From Litoreibacter halocynthiae (GTDB taxonomy: Bacteria > Pseudomonadota > Alphaproteobacteria > Rhodobacterales > Rhodobacteraceae), in the NCBI RefSeq assembly GCF_004365635.1, contig NZ_SOBH01000003.1, positions 248,001-312,000 of the forward strand: a DNA stretch of 64,000 nucleotides, written 5' to 3'. Below the pieces are notes generated by a model. The model had not been told where the DNA came from, made no database searches, and saw only the letters and a list, made by a program, of their open reading frames with translations. Positions 8,103 to 17,062 of this stretch are shown piece by piece (the first letter of the stretch is position 1; each line of letters starts with the position of its first letter). Both the position numbers and the translations under genes were made by a program.

Positions 8103-8735
8103 ATGCCAAGAGTTCAACTTCCCGCTGTCACCCCAAAACGAAGAGCCTGGAATAAGGGTCGCCTCGTCGGGCAAAAGCGCCCGCTTCTGCCAAAACAGGT
8201 CTGGGCCATCCGCGCTCGCCTCGAACTAGCGGGTAATCTCCGCGATCTCGCATTGTTCAACGTCGCAATAGATAGCAAGTTACGCGGTTGCGACTTGGTG
8301 TCACTGAAGGTCATTGACCTTCTCAGGGACGACAGAATTCGTGAACGCGTGTCCGTCGTTCAAAGTAAAACGAACAAGCCTGTGCAGTTTGAACTGGCTG
8401 AAAACACGCGAGAAACTGTGACCAACTGGATTAAGTTTCCGGAAATGATCGGGCGTCAGTTCTTATTTCCGAGCCGATTTCATGATCGGCCGCACATATC
8501 AACGCGCCAGTATGGGCGCTTGGTTCGGGATTGGGTTGTCTCGATTGGTTTGGAACCTAGTGGCTACGGCACCCACTCTATGCGCCGAACGAAGGTGGCG
8601 GAAATCTATCGCAAGACAGGCAACCTGCGTGCTGTTCAGCTACTGCTTGGCCACACAAAAATTGATAGCACAGTCAGATATCTGGGGGTCGAGCTCGAAG
8701 ACGCGCTGAGCATAGCAGAAAGGATTGATATCTGA
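8103..8735 (+). CDS. Compact tyrosine recombinase/integrase
   Basis: Using the ATG at 8103, which has GGAGGG six bases upstream, the protein is 210 residues. It is only the catalytic domain of a tyrosine recombinase with a short basic N-terminal arm. The active-site set is complete: Arg61 (KLRGCD), Lys90, His158-x-x-Arg161 (GTHSMRR), His184 (LLGHTKI) and nucleophile Tyr193 (VRYLG). The N-terminal core-binding domain of phage integrases is absent, as in other short recombinases found at genomic-island edges. It sits at the left edge of the AT-richer island, next to the large protein/toxin pair it may have helped mobilise. Confidence 0.85.
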   Translation: MPRVQLPAVTPKRRAWNKGRLVGQKRPLLPKQVWAIRARLELAGNLRDLALFNVAIDSKLRGCDLVSLKVIDLLRDDRIRERVSVVQSKTNKPVQFELAENTRETVTNWIKFPEMIGRQFLFPSRFHDRPHISTRQYGRLVRDWVVSIGLEPSGYGTHSMRRTKVAEIYRKTGNLRAVQLLLGHTKIDSTVRYLGVELEDALSIAERIDI

Positions 8736-9339
8736 GAATTCTGACGAACGGTTGGAGCCGTTCGTCATTTCGAAGCGGCCTTGATCGTTTGATACTTCCT
8801 ACGGCAGCGCTGAGCCCACTTTACCTTATGCCGCACTGCGCACGAATGTCCGGTTTTCAAGACGTGGCCCAAAACGTGACAAAATCAAACAGGGTTTTGC
8901 TAAGGGTTTGTGTCACAAGATTTTCCAATGATTTCGGTGAACCAAGGGTAAGTGACAAAAACGACCGTTTTTGGCTTCGACACTATCATTGTCCCACTGG
9001 CTGACATCAGAAGTCAGACTCCAGTCATACACTAAACGCATGCGCTAGGGCGCTGCGTGTGCAGGAAGCTTGCGTGCGGCAAAAAACAGCGGCATGATGC
9101 ATCAATTATTATTCTATTTGGAAACTATCGGCCTATTCGCTTAGGTATTTACAGATTCTGATTGAGGACTTGGGCGACCACTTCAACACAGTGCGTCCAC
9201 ACTGTTCCATCAGTTGCTACCATCAGCTTCTGCGGCGATCTTGCCTCGTTCGATCTCTGCGCCCGGCACAGCACTCCGACGAGCCAGTACCGGCTCTTCA
9301 CACCCGCCACAGATTTAACTCTGACATTTGGCGACCTAA
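8736..9339 (+). other. 604-bp gap with inverted GTGAC repeats
   Basis: No convincing gene is present. GTGACAAAA occurs at 8876-8884 and again at 8952-8960. Between them lies the inverted copy TTTGTGTCAC (8907-8916). The spacing resembles a recombinase or resolvase binding array, or the relic of a mobile element's end. The remaining sequence to 9339 is low in GC and featureless apart from the promoter region that must serve the large gene. Confidence 0.35.
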
Positions 9340-12300
9340 ATGGAGATTAGTTCAGTGAATGATAACCAAATTTCGGGAAAAATTCTGCAGAAGTCCGACC
9401 ATCAAGGGATCGAAAATCTGCTTGTCGTTGTTTACGAATTTGACAGGGATACAAATGCGAGTTTTCTGAGTTGGATTACGGGTTTAAATCCAACCGCTGT
9501 ATCCGATCTACTTCCGTCAGATGCGGTACATAATCTACCCCCACCAGACCCATCGCTTACCCAGCCCGATAGAATTGGAAGTGTCCTAACCGATAAAAGT
9601 GGTTACTTCGAACTTCACTACGAAGATGAATTGGTCAAAGAAGCTGATGGTACTCGCCCAGACCTTTTGCTGCTTGTTCTTGGACCAGACTTCTCCGAAA
9701 ATTCGAACAGCGCACCATTCGGGATCGATTTCTCTAGCCGCCTTCTTCATATCTCGGACCTCAAAGTTCGTATGAACGTTGGTCGGACTGAGGGCTACAT
9801 AATTCTACTGGATGAGGAACTGCTAGCTGCAAAGGGGATGATCGTCAAACCGGATAAAGTAGTGCCGGATAAGAAGGAAATCAGCGCAAAGTTAGCACGC
9901 CAAACAAGGGATCGTTTTGATCTTCGAGCCGCAATAGATGTTCAGCAGAGAGAATTATACGCTGAATTTAAAGATGAAAATAGTGACCTCGAAAAGGCTG
10001 TAGCCCACACCAAAACCGCAGTGCTTAAGACACTTGCGTTGCAAAAGGGTGGCGGCAATAGTGAAAATTATTTTTGGGGTGACGAGCCGCCGATGCAAAT
10101 CACCCAGGGTTTGACGGTGATGCCTGACTGGTTTGTCGCAAAGGATGCGATTTCTCTGCATCTAAGCGATTGGGACATAGATGAACTGGATGTAGATGTA
10201 GATGTGGATTTTGCCAGAGGCCCTTCATTATGTAAATTGATGCGGCATTTTGGCTACGGAAGCGGTTTAGAGAAGAACAAAGACCTACTAACTGAAATCA
10301 GAACGAAGAAGGCTCTTAATGAAATTTTGGCCAGCGCTTCCAAGCCGGTTGTGACTTCGGAGGACGGTGGCGAAATTTTGAACGACACCAGCCTCCCGGA
10401 ACAGCTTCGCTCTGATATTCTCGGAAAAATAGCCAGTCAAGTTTCTAGTATCCCTTCAGTACAAAAGAGTGATTTGGAGCTGTCTTCTCAAGCCAGTTCA
10501 ACCAACGACTTAAATCGCACAAAGGAGATCGTCAGTAGTCTGGAACACTCAGGGGGGCCAGACAACGTAGCGACTTGGTACGACTACAATGTTCTTAATC
10601 TTGCGTTTGAATCCGTTTGGACCTCCACTTTTGACAAAAACTTTGAAGAAACTGCTTCCCAGTTGTTTCGTGAAACAGTAAAAGTAATGCCTGATGATCC
10701 GTTTGGGCGAATTCAAATGGAATCTATTCACGCACACAATGAACTTGTCAAAGTCTTGAACGGCATCGCTGGTGATCCTGAAGCCGACAACGCAATCAGA
10801 GCTGTGCCGGTTCTTCCGAGGGAAGTCCTGGAATACCTTCCACGGATGGATCCATACACCTGGAGTTCATTTTCAGACTCGAAGCAAGTAGAAATCGTAA
10901 ATATTTTCAGAGACTATGAGAGGCAGCGTGACGATCCATCCATCCCGAACCAAGACAAACTTCGGATGGACGACGCCGTTGAACAAGCAGAGAATGCAGT
11001 TCGCCAATTGTGGTCTCCCGACAGCGCTGGTGGCGCCCTTACGTATGTCGTCCCATCGAAACCTCAGAATAATTTGGCGCGACTTGCGTTGCAAATGCAG
11101 AGTCAACTGAACGAACCGTATGTGTTCAATTACTTTGTTCCCGGCTCTGTCAACTTCGGCCTAATGGAGACAACGCGAACCAACTTTTACTCCATGGGAA
11201 TGGAGCCAACCCGCTGCGTATCAACATTTCCGCTAGCACCGGGCGAAACTTTCGAATTTAGCTATAAAAGTGAAACCACGCAGTCTTTAAACGAAAAGAG
11301 GCTGGAAAAAACGCTGCGCGAAACAAATTTTGAAAACCAGAAGACGACGAAATCTGAAGTAACTGCCATGGCCAAGGTGACGCAAGCGTTGGAACTGCAA
11401 GCTGGCGGCGACGGCGGGCTCAATTTTGGCATCGTTAACATTAATGCCCAAGCATCTGCCAAAAATAATTCCGCTCAAGAACGTCAAAAAACGAACAAAA
11501 GAATCCTGGAAGGAGTGAGCAAGGTAGAAAAAAAATTACACAACGAAACTCACATTTCATTCGATACAACTTCTAATTTCGAAGAAGAAGTCTCGACGAA
11601 ACGGACGATCAGCAACCCGAACAATGAACTTACTGTCACGTACATTCTGTATGAGCTTGAACGCCGGTACAGAGTTTCAACCAACATGCAGCGCGCCGAA
11701 CCAGTGATCGCTGTCGCTTTGGATATGCCAGCGCCCCACGAGATCAACGAAATTTTTATTATGCGCTATAGCTCAATATTCAGGGATGTTCTGTTAAGCA
11801 GCGATTTTGAGGGGGCACTCGATTTTGTCGAGGACGGTTTGTCCGCTGATTTAGCTCGTATCGAAATTGCGAAAGCGACCCACGAAAAGCAATCCAGACT
11901 CTACGATACATCAGAGGCTTCCGCCCTTGAATTGGCGCAGATGGTGAAGTCTCATAGAGAGCGGGTGACAAGCTACAGCAACCATGCGATTGACGCCGAG
12001 GAACGGGAAGACACCGCTGGTGATATATTTGGCGCAATCATGTCCGGCGGTCTCACTGAACTTTTTGGAGACGACAATGATGGGAAATCACCAGAATACT
12101 ATCAGGCGAAAGCGGATAACGCCGAGAAGGCCCTAAATTACCTGACAAGCGAATACGAAGCTAAAGTGCGTCACATGAGGAGCGCCGAAGACGGTCTCAA
12201 CCAAGCTTCGAAAGCTCTTTCTGACCTCATGGTTGAAAAGTCGCGTAAAGACATATTGATCGCTCAGTTCATTCTGCATCTCAAAGATAACATCTTTCAC

Positions 12301-13107
12301 TACATGCACGAGATATGGAAACGCGAACATAAGGACAAACGCTTTTTCTCTCTCTACGATATGGAAGTTCCTTTCTTCCCGGCTTCAGACACCAACTATC
12401 GGCTGCGCAGGCCACAACCAGGAGACAAATTTCAAGCCCCCATTCCTGGCTTGCGCCGAGACGCAAATCCCTATGTCCTTGAATTTGACGCGCCGACCCC
12501 TCCCTCCGATCAGTCCGATGTCCCACGCAGGAAACTAGCTGACATTGCGGATCTGGACAGTCCACTGGGGTTTAGAGGTAACTTTGCAATCTTCCCGCTC
12601 AGAGAATGCTGCCTGATCACAGATGTCATGTTGCACAGCTATTTTGATGAGTATTTTGGTACCAAGGATCCGGCAACCAATAGATCCTACACTGCCAAAG
12701 ATCTGATTGCCTATGCAAAGGAAGCCTGGAACTTTAAGTATAGTTCGGCAACCAGCCCCGACGCGGATCCGACGCCGTTTCTTTCCGAGATTGAGAAGCA
12801 GGAATTGGCACAGCTCATCGAACGCTTGAGTCTGACCAACCCTGGCGGCGAAATTGAGACGTTGTTTCATACCGGTCAGGTCTATCTTGATGCCCTAGTA
12901 GGTGAAAACACACTTCTTGAACCCTTCAAAAGGGCTCATCGTGAACACGACCAAAACAAGGTCCAAGAGGAAGTCCGCAAGGCACGCCTGGAGAACCTTC
13001 GCTTCGCCGCACGATTAGCACAAGACCAACCCCTTTTGGACGACCCTGATGTTGATAAACGCACAGAAATTATTGGTAATCCGCAGCAAATTTTAAACGG
13101 CGAATAA
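9340..13107 (+). CDS. Uncharacterised 1255-residue protein, candidate toxin-delivery or pore component
   Basis: No function is established. Residues ~1-110 look like a transthyretin/carboxypeptidase-regulatory beta domain (ISGKIL, then GSVLTDKSGYFELHYED and RPDLLLLVLG). A Gln/Lys-rich helical region follows. Around 630 there is a LAPGETF motif before a long charged helix, and near 760 an ISNPNNELTVTYILYELERR block. From ~843 to ~990 two long coiled coils flank a glycine-rich hydrophobic stretch (GDIFGAIMSGGLTELFG, ~894-910), shaped like a membrane-inserting hairpin. There is no signal peptide. The ATG at 9340 lacks a ribosome site; a GTG at 9355 with GGAG nine bases upstream may be the true start. 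The gene is AT-richer than the backbone and abuts the nuclease gene by one base, suggesting one transcript. Confidence 0.7.
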   Translation: MEISSVNDNQISGKILQKSDHQGIENLLVVVYEFDRDTNASFLSWITGLNPTAVSDLLPSDAVHNLPPPDPSLTQPDRIGSVLTDKSGYFELHYEDELVKEADGTRPDLLLLVLGPDFSENSNSAPFGIDFSSRLLHISDLKVRMNVGRTEGYIILLDEELLAAKGMIVKPDKVVPDKKEISAKLARQTRDRFDLRAAIDVQQRELYAEFKDENSDLEKAVAHTKTAVLKTLALQKGGGNSENYFWGDEPPMQITQGLTVMPDWFVAKDAISLHLSDWDIDELDVDVDVDFARGPSLCKLMRHFGYGSGLEKNKDLLTEIRTKKALNEILASASKPVVTSEDGGEILNDTSLPEQLRSDILGKIASQVSSIPSVQKSDLELSSQASSTNDLNRTKEIVSSLEHSGGPDNVATWYDYNVLNLAFESVWTSTFDKNFEETASQLFRETVKVMPDDPFGRIQMESIHAHNELVKVLNGIAGDPEADNAIRAVPVLPREVLEYLPRMDPYTWSSFSDSKQVEIVNIFRDYERQRDDPSIPNQDKLRMDDAVEQAENAVRQLWSPDSAGGALTYVVPSKPQNNLARLALQMQSQLNEPYVFNYFVPGSVNFGLMETTRTNFYSMGMEPTRCVSTFPLAPGETFEFSYKSETTQSLNEKRLEKTLRETNFENQKTTKSEVTAMAKVTQALELQAGGDGGLNFGIVNINAQASAKNNSAQERQKTNKRILEGVSKVEKKLHNETHISFDTTSNFEEEVSTKRTISNPNNELTVTYILYELERRYRVSTNMQRAEPVIAVALDMPAPHEINEIFIMRYSSIFRDVLLSSDFEGALDFVEDGLSADLARIEIAKATHEKQSRLYDTSEASALELAQMVKSHRERVTSYSNHAIDAEEREDTAGDIFGAIMSGGLTELFGDDNDGKSPEYYQAKADNAEKALNYLTSEYEAKVRHMRSAEDGLNQASKALSDLMVEKSRKDILIAQFILHLKDNIFHYMHEIWKREHKDKRFFSLYDMEVPFFPASDTNYRLRRPQPGDKFQAPIPGLRRDANPYVLEFDAPTPPSDQSDVPRRKLADIADLDSPLGFRGNFAIFPLRECCLITDVMLHSYFDEYFGTKDPATNRSYTAKDLIAYAKEAWNFKYSSATSPDADPTPFLSEIEKQELAQLIERLSLTNPGGEIETLFHTGQVYLDALVGENTLLEPFKRAHREHDQNKVQEEVRKARLENLRFAARLAQDQPLLDDPDVDKRTEIIGNPQQILNGE

Positions 13108-13108
13108 T

Positions 13109-14761
13109 ATGCTCCCTCCCGAGCTTGAAGAACTTGTAACGATATTTCGCTCTGAATTAAGGCAACGGTTGCTTGACTCCAGAATTGGCGGACGAAGATT
13201 AAATCGTATGGTCGGAGTACAAATAGCTTCACTTCGATTAGAGCTTGCCGAATTACAAGAATCTTCGATAGAATTATATAGAACAGTTTACGTCATCATT
13301 TCTCGCTATCGCGCCAAATCAGTGAGCCAGATCCAATCCGAGTATTCAGCCCAATTTGGCCGACCTGTTATCGACTTCAGCAATCCATTTACGAGGGTTG
13401 CTGAGGGAATTGGAGCATATTTTGACGGTGTTTGGCTCGGTATTCTTGATGTTCCAAACCACATAAGAAATAATTTCTCTAGCGTGTGGAATTTACATGC
13501 GGCTTCGGCTGGCGCCGCTCTTCTTAGGCCAGACACAGCAGCGTATTTTTGGGCAGGCGTGGGGCGTTCCGTTTTGGAAGCACAAGTCTTAGTCATGATC
13601 TACAGGATCGGAAGTTCTGTCGAAGAGATAATAGATCAAGCGCGGAACATATATAACGGGAACAATATGCAAGGCCGCCTACGGAGAATGGGAAGAGGAA
13701 TTAGCAGCCGTAAAATTCAACAGCTTGTACGACTATTGAACATGCAAGACACGCATGACCGTGCGTTCGAAATGGGAAAATTTCTAGGTCCATTACTAAT
13801 TGAAATAGCAATCTCTATTGCGACTGGTGGCGCAAGTGCTGCACTTTCTGCTGGTCGCAGAGCACTAGCTGCCCCTGTGGAGTTCGCTACTGGAATAGCG
13901 CGGCGGTCAGGAAGACGAGTTATTTCGGACACCGCGTCTCAACCAAATAGACAATTATTACTCGACAACACAACACCCGTCTTACCCAGGATCAGCGATC
14001 AAGCCGTGAGAGGTCAAAATTTGCCCGATAATCACAATCTGGCTGGACCAGCAAGTGATGTGCCAGAGTCCGCTCGCCACGCTAACTTTAGCAACGCTAA
14101 CTCTAACGGTAGACACATTGAGGGAAATAGAGGATTGGAACCTGCGATTTCGGACAGTGATCGTGTTGGAGGAATGCAAATTACACCTGAAATCACAACC
14201 GTTCCTCTAAGTAGTAGCGCTCTAAGGTCAGTTTTTTCATCCGCTCGACGTGCGTTCAATCGCCTTCGGCCCCAATTTCAGCGAGCGCTTGGAATTGCTC
14301 GCGGTCGAGGTGGACAAGTCCATCATGCGATTGAATTACAGGTCATCACACGGTATCCGAATGTGTTTCCAGTAGATGAGTTAAACCATATTTCAAATAT
14401 GAGGGGTATCCCACCGGAGCGCCTCTCCTTTGATTCAACAACAATGCACAATAGAAGAGGGCGTAGGGCTCTTCACAACTCAGCAATCAGAGAGTTTTGG
14501 GACAATCAATATCGACTTCTTGATCAGACTATTGAGATAAGGCATCTTGATCCCAATGATACGTTTAGAAAATTTGGTCCAGACTACAACGATCTCGTAC
14601 GAAGGCGAATATACGAAGCGGTGAGGGAACATGATTGGAGATTTGGTGCGTTTTTTTCTGAAAGCCGTCGTCAGAGAGATTGGACTCCTAACTTTGAAAC
14701 CAATGATTTGCGAACGTTGGACAGCAACATCGAACTTGATTTGCCACCAACTTTAAGGTGA
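13109..14761 (+). CDS. Polymorphic-toxin-like protein with C-terminal xHH (HNH/endonuclease VII-type) nuclease domain
   Basis: The 550-residue protein starts one base after the preceding gene. Residues 1-220 are helical and rich in Arg/Leu. A short hydrophobic pre-toxin segment follows at ~227-246 (GPLLIEIAISIATGGASAAL), common in bacterial polymorphic toxins, then a low-complexity Asn/Ser linker (~270-375). The C-terminal ~150 residues carry GRGGQVHHAIELQVITRYPN (VHH at 404-406), ELNHISNMRGIP, then LHNSAIREFWDNQYRLLD (His456, Asn457) and FGAFFSESR. That arrangement matches the xHH class of HNH/ENDO VII toxin domains that degrade nucleic acid. No PAAR, RHS, VgrG, LXG or signal sequence is seen, and no immunity gene follows. 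Function is inferred from motifs only. Confidence 0.72.
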   Translation: MLPPELEELVTIFRSELRQRLLDSRIGGRRLNRMVGVQIASLRLELAELQESSIELYRTVYVIISRYRAKSVSQIQSEYSAQFGRPVIDFSNPFTRVAEGIGAYFDGVWLGILDVPNHIRNNFSSVWNLHAASAGAALLRPDTAAYFWAGVGRSVLEAQVLVMIYRIGSSVEEIIDQARNIYNGNNMQGRLRRMGRGISSRKIQQLVRLLNMQDTHDRAFEMGKFLGPLLIEIAISIATGGASAALSAGRRALAAPVEFATGIARRSGRRVISDTASQPNRQLLLDNTTPVLPRISDQAVRGQNLPDNHNLAGPASDVPESARHANFSNANSNGRHIEGNRGLEPAISDSDRVGGMQITPEITTVPLSSSALRSVFSSARRAFNRLRPQFQRALGIARGRGGQVHHAIELQVITRYPNVFPVDELNHISNMRGIPPERLSFDSTTMHNRRGRRALHNSAIREFWDNQYRLLDQTIEIRHLDPNDTFRKFGPDYNDLVRRRIYEAVREHDWRFGAFFSESRRQRDWTPNFETNDLRTLDSNIELDLPPTLR

Positions 14762-15029
14762 CCGGAGGCTGTCGCGCTCGATGATCCGCTCCAGCGCCTC
14801 CACATGCATCGCCTTCATACCTGTCGCACGCGGCTCCTCGATATCAACCTTCACCGTAGAGCACACCTTTTGGCCAATGCATCAGAGCATCAAACAGAAC
14901 GTAAAGTGCAGGATTGATATCTGGCTTAGATGACTGCACGCGCCCAATCGTTTCCTCAATGCAGACATTGGCGCAACCGCGGCGAATTGGCGCTTCGTCC
15001 GCATAGCCGACAAAGCTAACCGACCTCCC
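14762..15029 (-). pseudogene. Decayed minus-strand gene at the island's right edge
   Basis: Minus-strand reading gives a clean frame (VSFVGYADEAPIRRGC onward, from ~15005) that stops after HWPKGVLYGEG. A second clean frame then begins in another register (VKVDIEEPRATGMKAMHVEA, ~14845 to 14762) and runs into the toxin gene's end. Two coding-like frames joined by a frameshift and cut at the island boundary suggest a host gene broken by the insertion. The original family is not recognised. No plus-strand frame suited to an immunity protein is seen here. Confidence 0.3.
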
Positions 15030-16214
15030 CTAAACCCCCGCCGCCACAATCGCATCCGCAAGGATCGGCACCGACTGCGCATTGAGCCCCGCGATGTTCA
15101 GGCGACTGTCGGAGACCATGTAAATGCCGTGGCTTTGGCGCATCTGCTCGACCTGCGCCTCGGTTGCACCAAGGCGGGAGAACATGCCGCGATGCTGGGC
15201 GATGAAGTCGAAACGGTCGGAGTTGGTGCGTTGGCGCAAGGCGTCCGCGAGTGATTGGCGCAGGGTGAGCATGCCGGTGCGGATGCCCTCCAGCTCGGTC
15301 AGCCAGTCGGCGCGTAGGGCCTCGTCGTTCAAGACCATCGTTACCAGCCGCGCGCCGTGATCGGGCGGGAAGGAGTAGTTCTGACGGTTCAGGAATGCCA
15401 CGGTGCCTTGGTTCAGCGGCGTCTTGGACGGGTCTTGGGAAACCGCCATCAACAGGCCCGCGCGCTCGCGGTAGACGCCGAAGTTTTTGGAGCAACTGGC
15501 GGCGATGAGCATTTCCGGCTGCGTCTTCGCCAAGTGGCGTGGGCCGAAAGCGTCGGCGTCTAGCCCGTCGCCGAAGCCCTGGTAGGCGATGTCGACGAAG
15601 GGGATCAGCTGCTTGGCCTTGAGGAAATCCGCGACCTCCTGCCACTGGCTGGCGGTCAGGTTCGCGCCGGTCGGGTTGTGGCAGCAGCCGTGCAGCAGGA
15701 CGACATCGCCGGGCTTGGCGGTGTCCAGATCAGTGAGCATGCCGCCAAAGTCCACGCCGCGGGTTTCCGCGTCGAAGTAGCGGTATTCGGCCATCGGCAT
15801 GCCGAGATATTTGATGATGGACGGGTGGTTGGGCCATGTGGGCGCGGACAGCCAGATGCGGGCGTCGGGGGCGGCCATGCGGATCAGCTCCAGCCCCTGC
15901 CGGATCGCACCCGTTCCACCGGGGGTGGCGGCGGCTGCGACCTGATCCTTGGAGACGGTATCGTTCAGGATCAAACTGCGCAGCGCCTCGTGATAGCCCG
16001 CATCACCCGCGAGGCCGGTGTAGCTTTTGGTGTCCTCGACCTGCCAGAGCTTCTGTTCGGCGGCTTTGACGGCGCGCATGATCGGGGTCTGGCCTTCGGC
16101 GTTCTTGTAGACGCCGACGCCGAGGTCGACCTTGTCCTCGCGCGGGTCGTCGCGGAAGGCGGCCATCAGGGACAGGATTTTGTCAGCGGGTTGGGCTTTG
16201 AGGGCTTCGAACAT
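15030..16214 (-). CDS. tyrB: Aromatic amino-acid aminotransferase (class I, TyrB/AspC type)
   Basis: From the ATG at 16212-16214 the protein is 394 residues, the usual length. It opens MFEALKAQPADKILSLMAAF and shows YKNAEGQTPIMRAVKAAE, LHGCCHNPTGANLT (PLP-pocket Asn), FVDIAYQGFGDG (Asp/Tyr contacts) and AASCSKNFGVYRERAG, in which Lys forms the PLP Schiff base. It should exchange amino groups between aromatic amino acids or aspartate and 2-oxoglutarate in the cytoplasm. It is translationally coupled to sseA: the TAA of sseA overlaps this ATG, and AGGAAGG precedes it. Aspartate versus aromatic preference cannot be settled by eye. Confidence 0.9.
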   Translation of the reverse strand: MFEALKAQPADKILSLMAAFRDDPREDKVDLGVGVYKNAEGQTPIMRAVKAAEQKLWQVEDTKSYTGLAGDAGYHEALRSLILNDTVSKDQVAAAATPGGTGAIRQGLELIRMAAPDARIWLSAPTWPNHPSIIKYLGMPMAEYRYFDAETRGVDFGGMLTDLDTAKPGDVVLLHGCCHNPTGANLTASQWQEVADFLKAKQLIPFVDIAYQGFGDGLDADAFGPRHLAKTQPEMLIAASCSKNFGVYRERAGLLMAVSQDPSKTPLNQGTVAFLNRQNYSFPPDHGARLVTMVLNDEALRADWLTELEGIRTGMLTLRQSLADALRQRTNSDRFDFIAQHRGMFSRLGATEAQVEQMRQSHGIYMVSDSRLNIAGLNAQSVPILADAIVAAGV

Positions 16215-17062
16215 TATCCTTCCTCCACGGCAAGCTGGTCGAACTGGCCCCATTCGGCCCATGAGCCGTCATAGAGCGAGTGGTTGCGGTTGCCGATACG
16301 CTCCAGCGCGAGGCTGAGGATCGCGGCAGTCACGCCGGAGCCGCAGGTGGTGATGACCGGCTTGGACGGGTCAACCTTGGCGTTGTGGAAGATTTCGCGC
16401 AGGTCGGAGACGGATTTCATCGTGCCATCTGAATTGAGAAGCGACGTGTAAGGCATGTTCTGCGAGCTGGGTATGTGACCCGAGCGCAGCCCCTCGCGGG
16501 GTTCGGCTTCCTCACCCTTGAAGCGCGGCGCGCTTCTTGCGTCTAGAATGGTGTGATCGCCAAGTTTGGAGGCGGCGGCGACCTGCGTGACGTCGCGGAC
16601 CATATGCGCCTGTCGGTGAATTGTGATGTGGCGGTCTTTGAGGACGGGGGGCAGGTCTTCGGTCGGACGGCCTTCGGCCAGCCATTTGGGGTAGCCGCCG
16701 TCCAGCACGGCGACGTCGGTCTTGCCCATCAGCCGGTAGAGCCACCAGACGCGCGCGGCGGAGAACAGGCCCGCGCCGTCATAGACCACGATCTGGTGCC
16801 CGTCGCCGACGCCAAGCGCGCGGGAGCGGGACATGAATTTTTCCACCGGAGGGGCCATGTGGGGCAGGGACGATCGCGTGTCGCTGATTTCGTCGATGTC
16901 AAAGAACCGCGCGTTCGGGATATGGCCGCGATCGTATTCAGTGCGACCGTCGCGGTTCATATCGGGCATGTACCAAGAGGCGTCGATGATCCTCAGGTCG
17001 GGATCATTGAGGTGATCCTCCAGCCATTTGGTGGAAACGAGAGTTTTGGGATCGTCAGTCAT
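16214..17062 (-). CDS. sseA: 3-mercaptopyruvate sulfurtransferase
   Basis: The 282-residue protein has two rhodanese domains. The inactive N-terminal one covers ~8-135 (VSTKWLEDHLNDPDLRIIDASW, EYDRGHIPNARFFDID). The active C-terminal one covers ~150-280 with catalytic Cys240 in CGSGVTA, the six-residue loop that distinguishes mercaptopyruvate sulfurtransferases from thiosulfate sulfurtransferases. It moves sulfane sulfur from 3-mercaptopyruvate to acceptors such as thiols or cyanide. GGAGG lies 8 bases before the ATG. Its partner gene, the aminotransferase, can make mercaptopyruvate from cysteine, so the pair may form a cysteine-degrading unit. Confidence 0.92.
   Translation of the reverse strand: MTDDPKTLVSTKWLEDHLNDPDLRIIDASWYMPDMNRDGRTEYDRGHIPNARFFDIDEISDTRSSLPHMAPPVEKFMSRSRALGVGDGHQIVVYDGAGLFSAARVWWLYRLMGKTDVAVLDGGYPKWLAEGRPTEDLPPVLKDRHITIHRQAHMVRDVTQVAAASKLGDHTILDARSAPRFKGEEAEPREGLRSGHIPSSQNMPYTSLLNSDGTMKSVSDLREIFHNAKVDPSKPVITTCGSGVTAAILSLALERIGNRNHSLYDGSWAEWGQFDQLAVEEG

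Noticed and set aside
12936-13232. Minus-strand frame across the toxin-pair junction
   Set aside because: It is antisense to both real genes with no family pattern.
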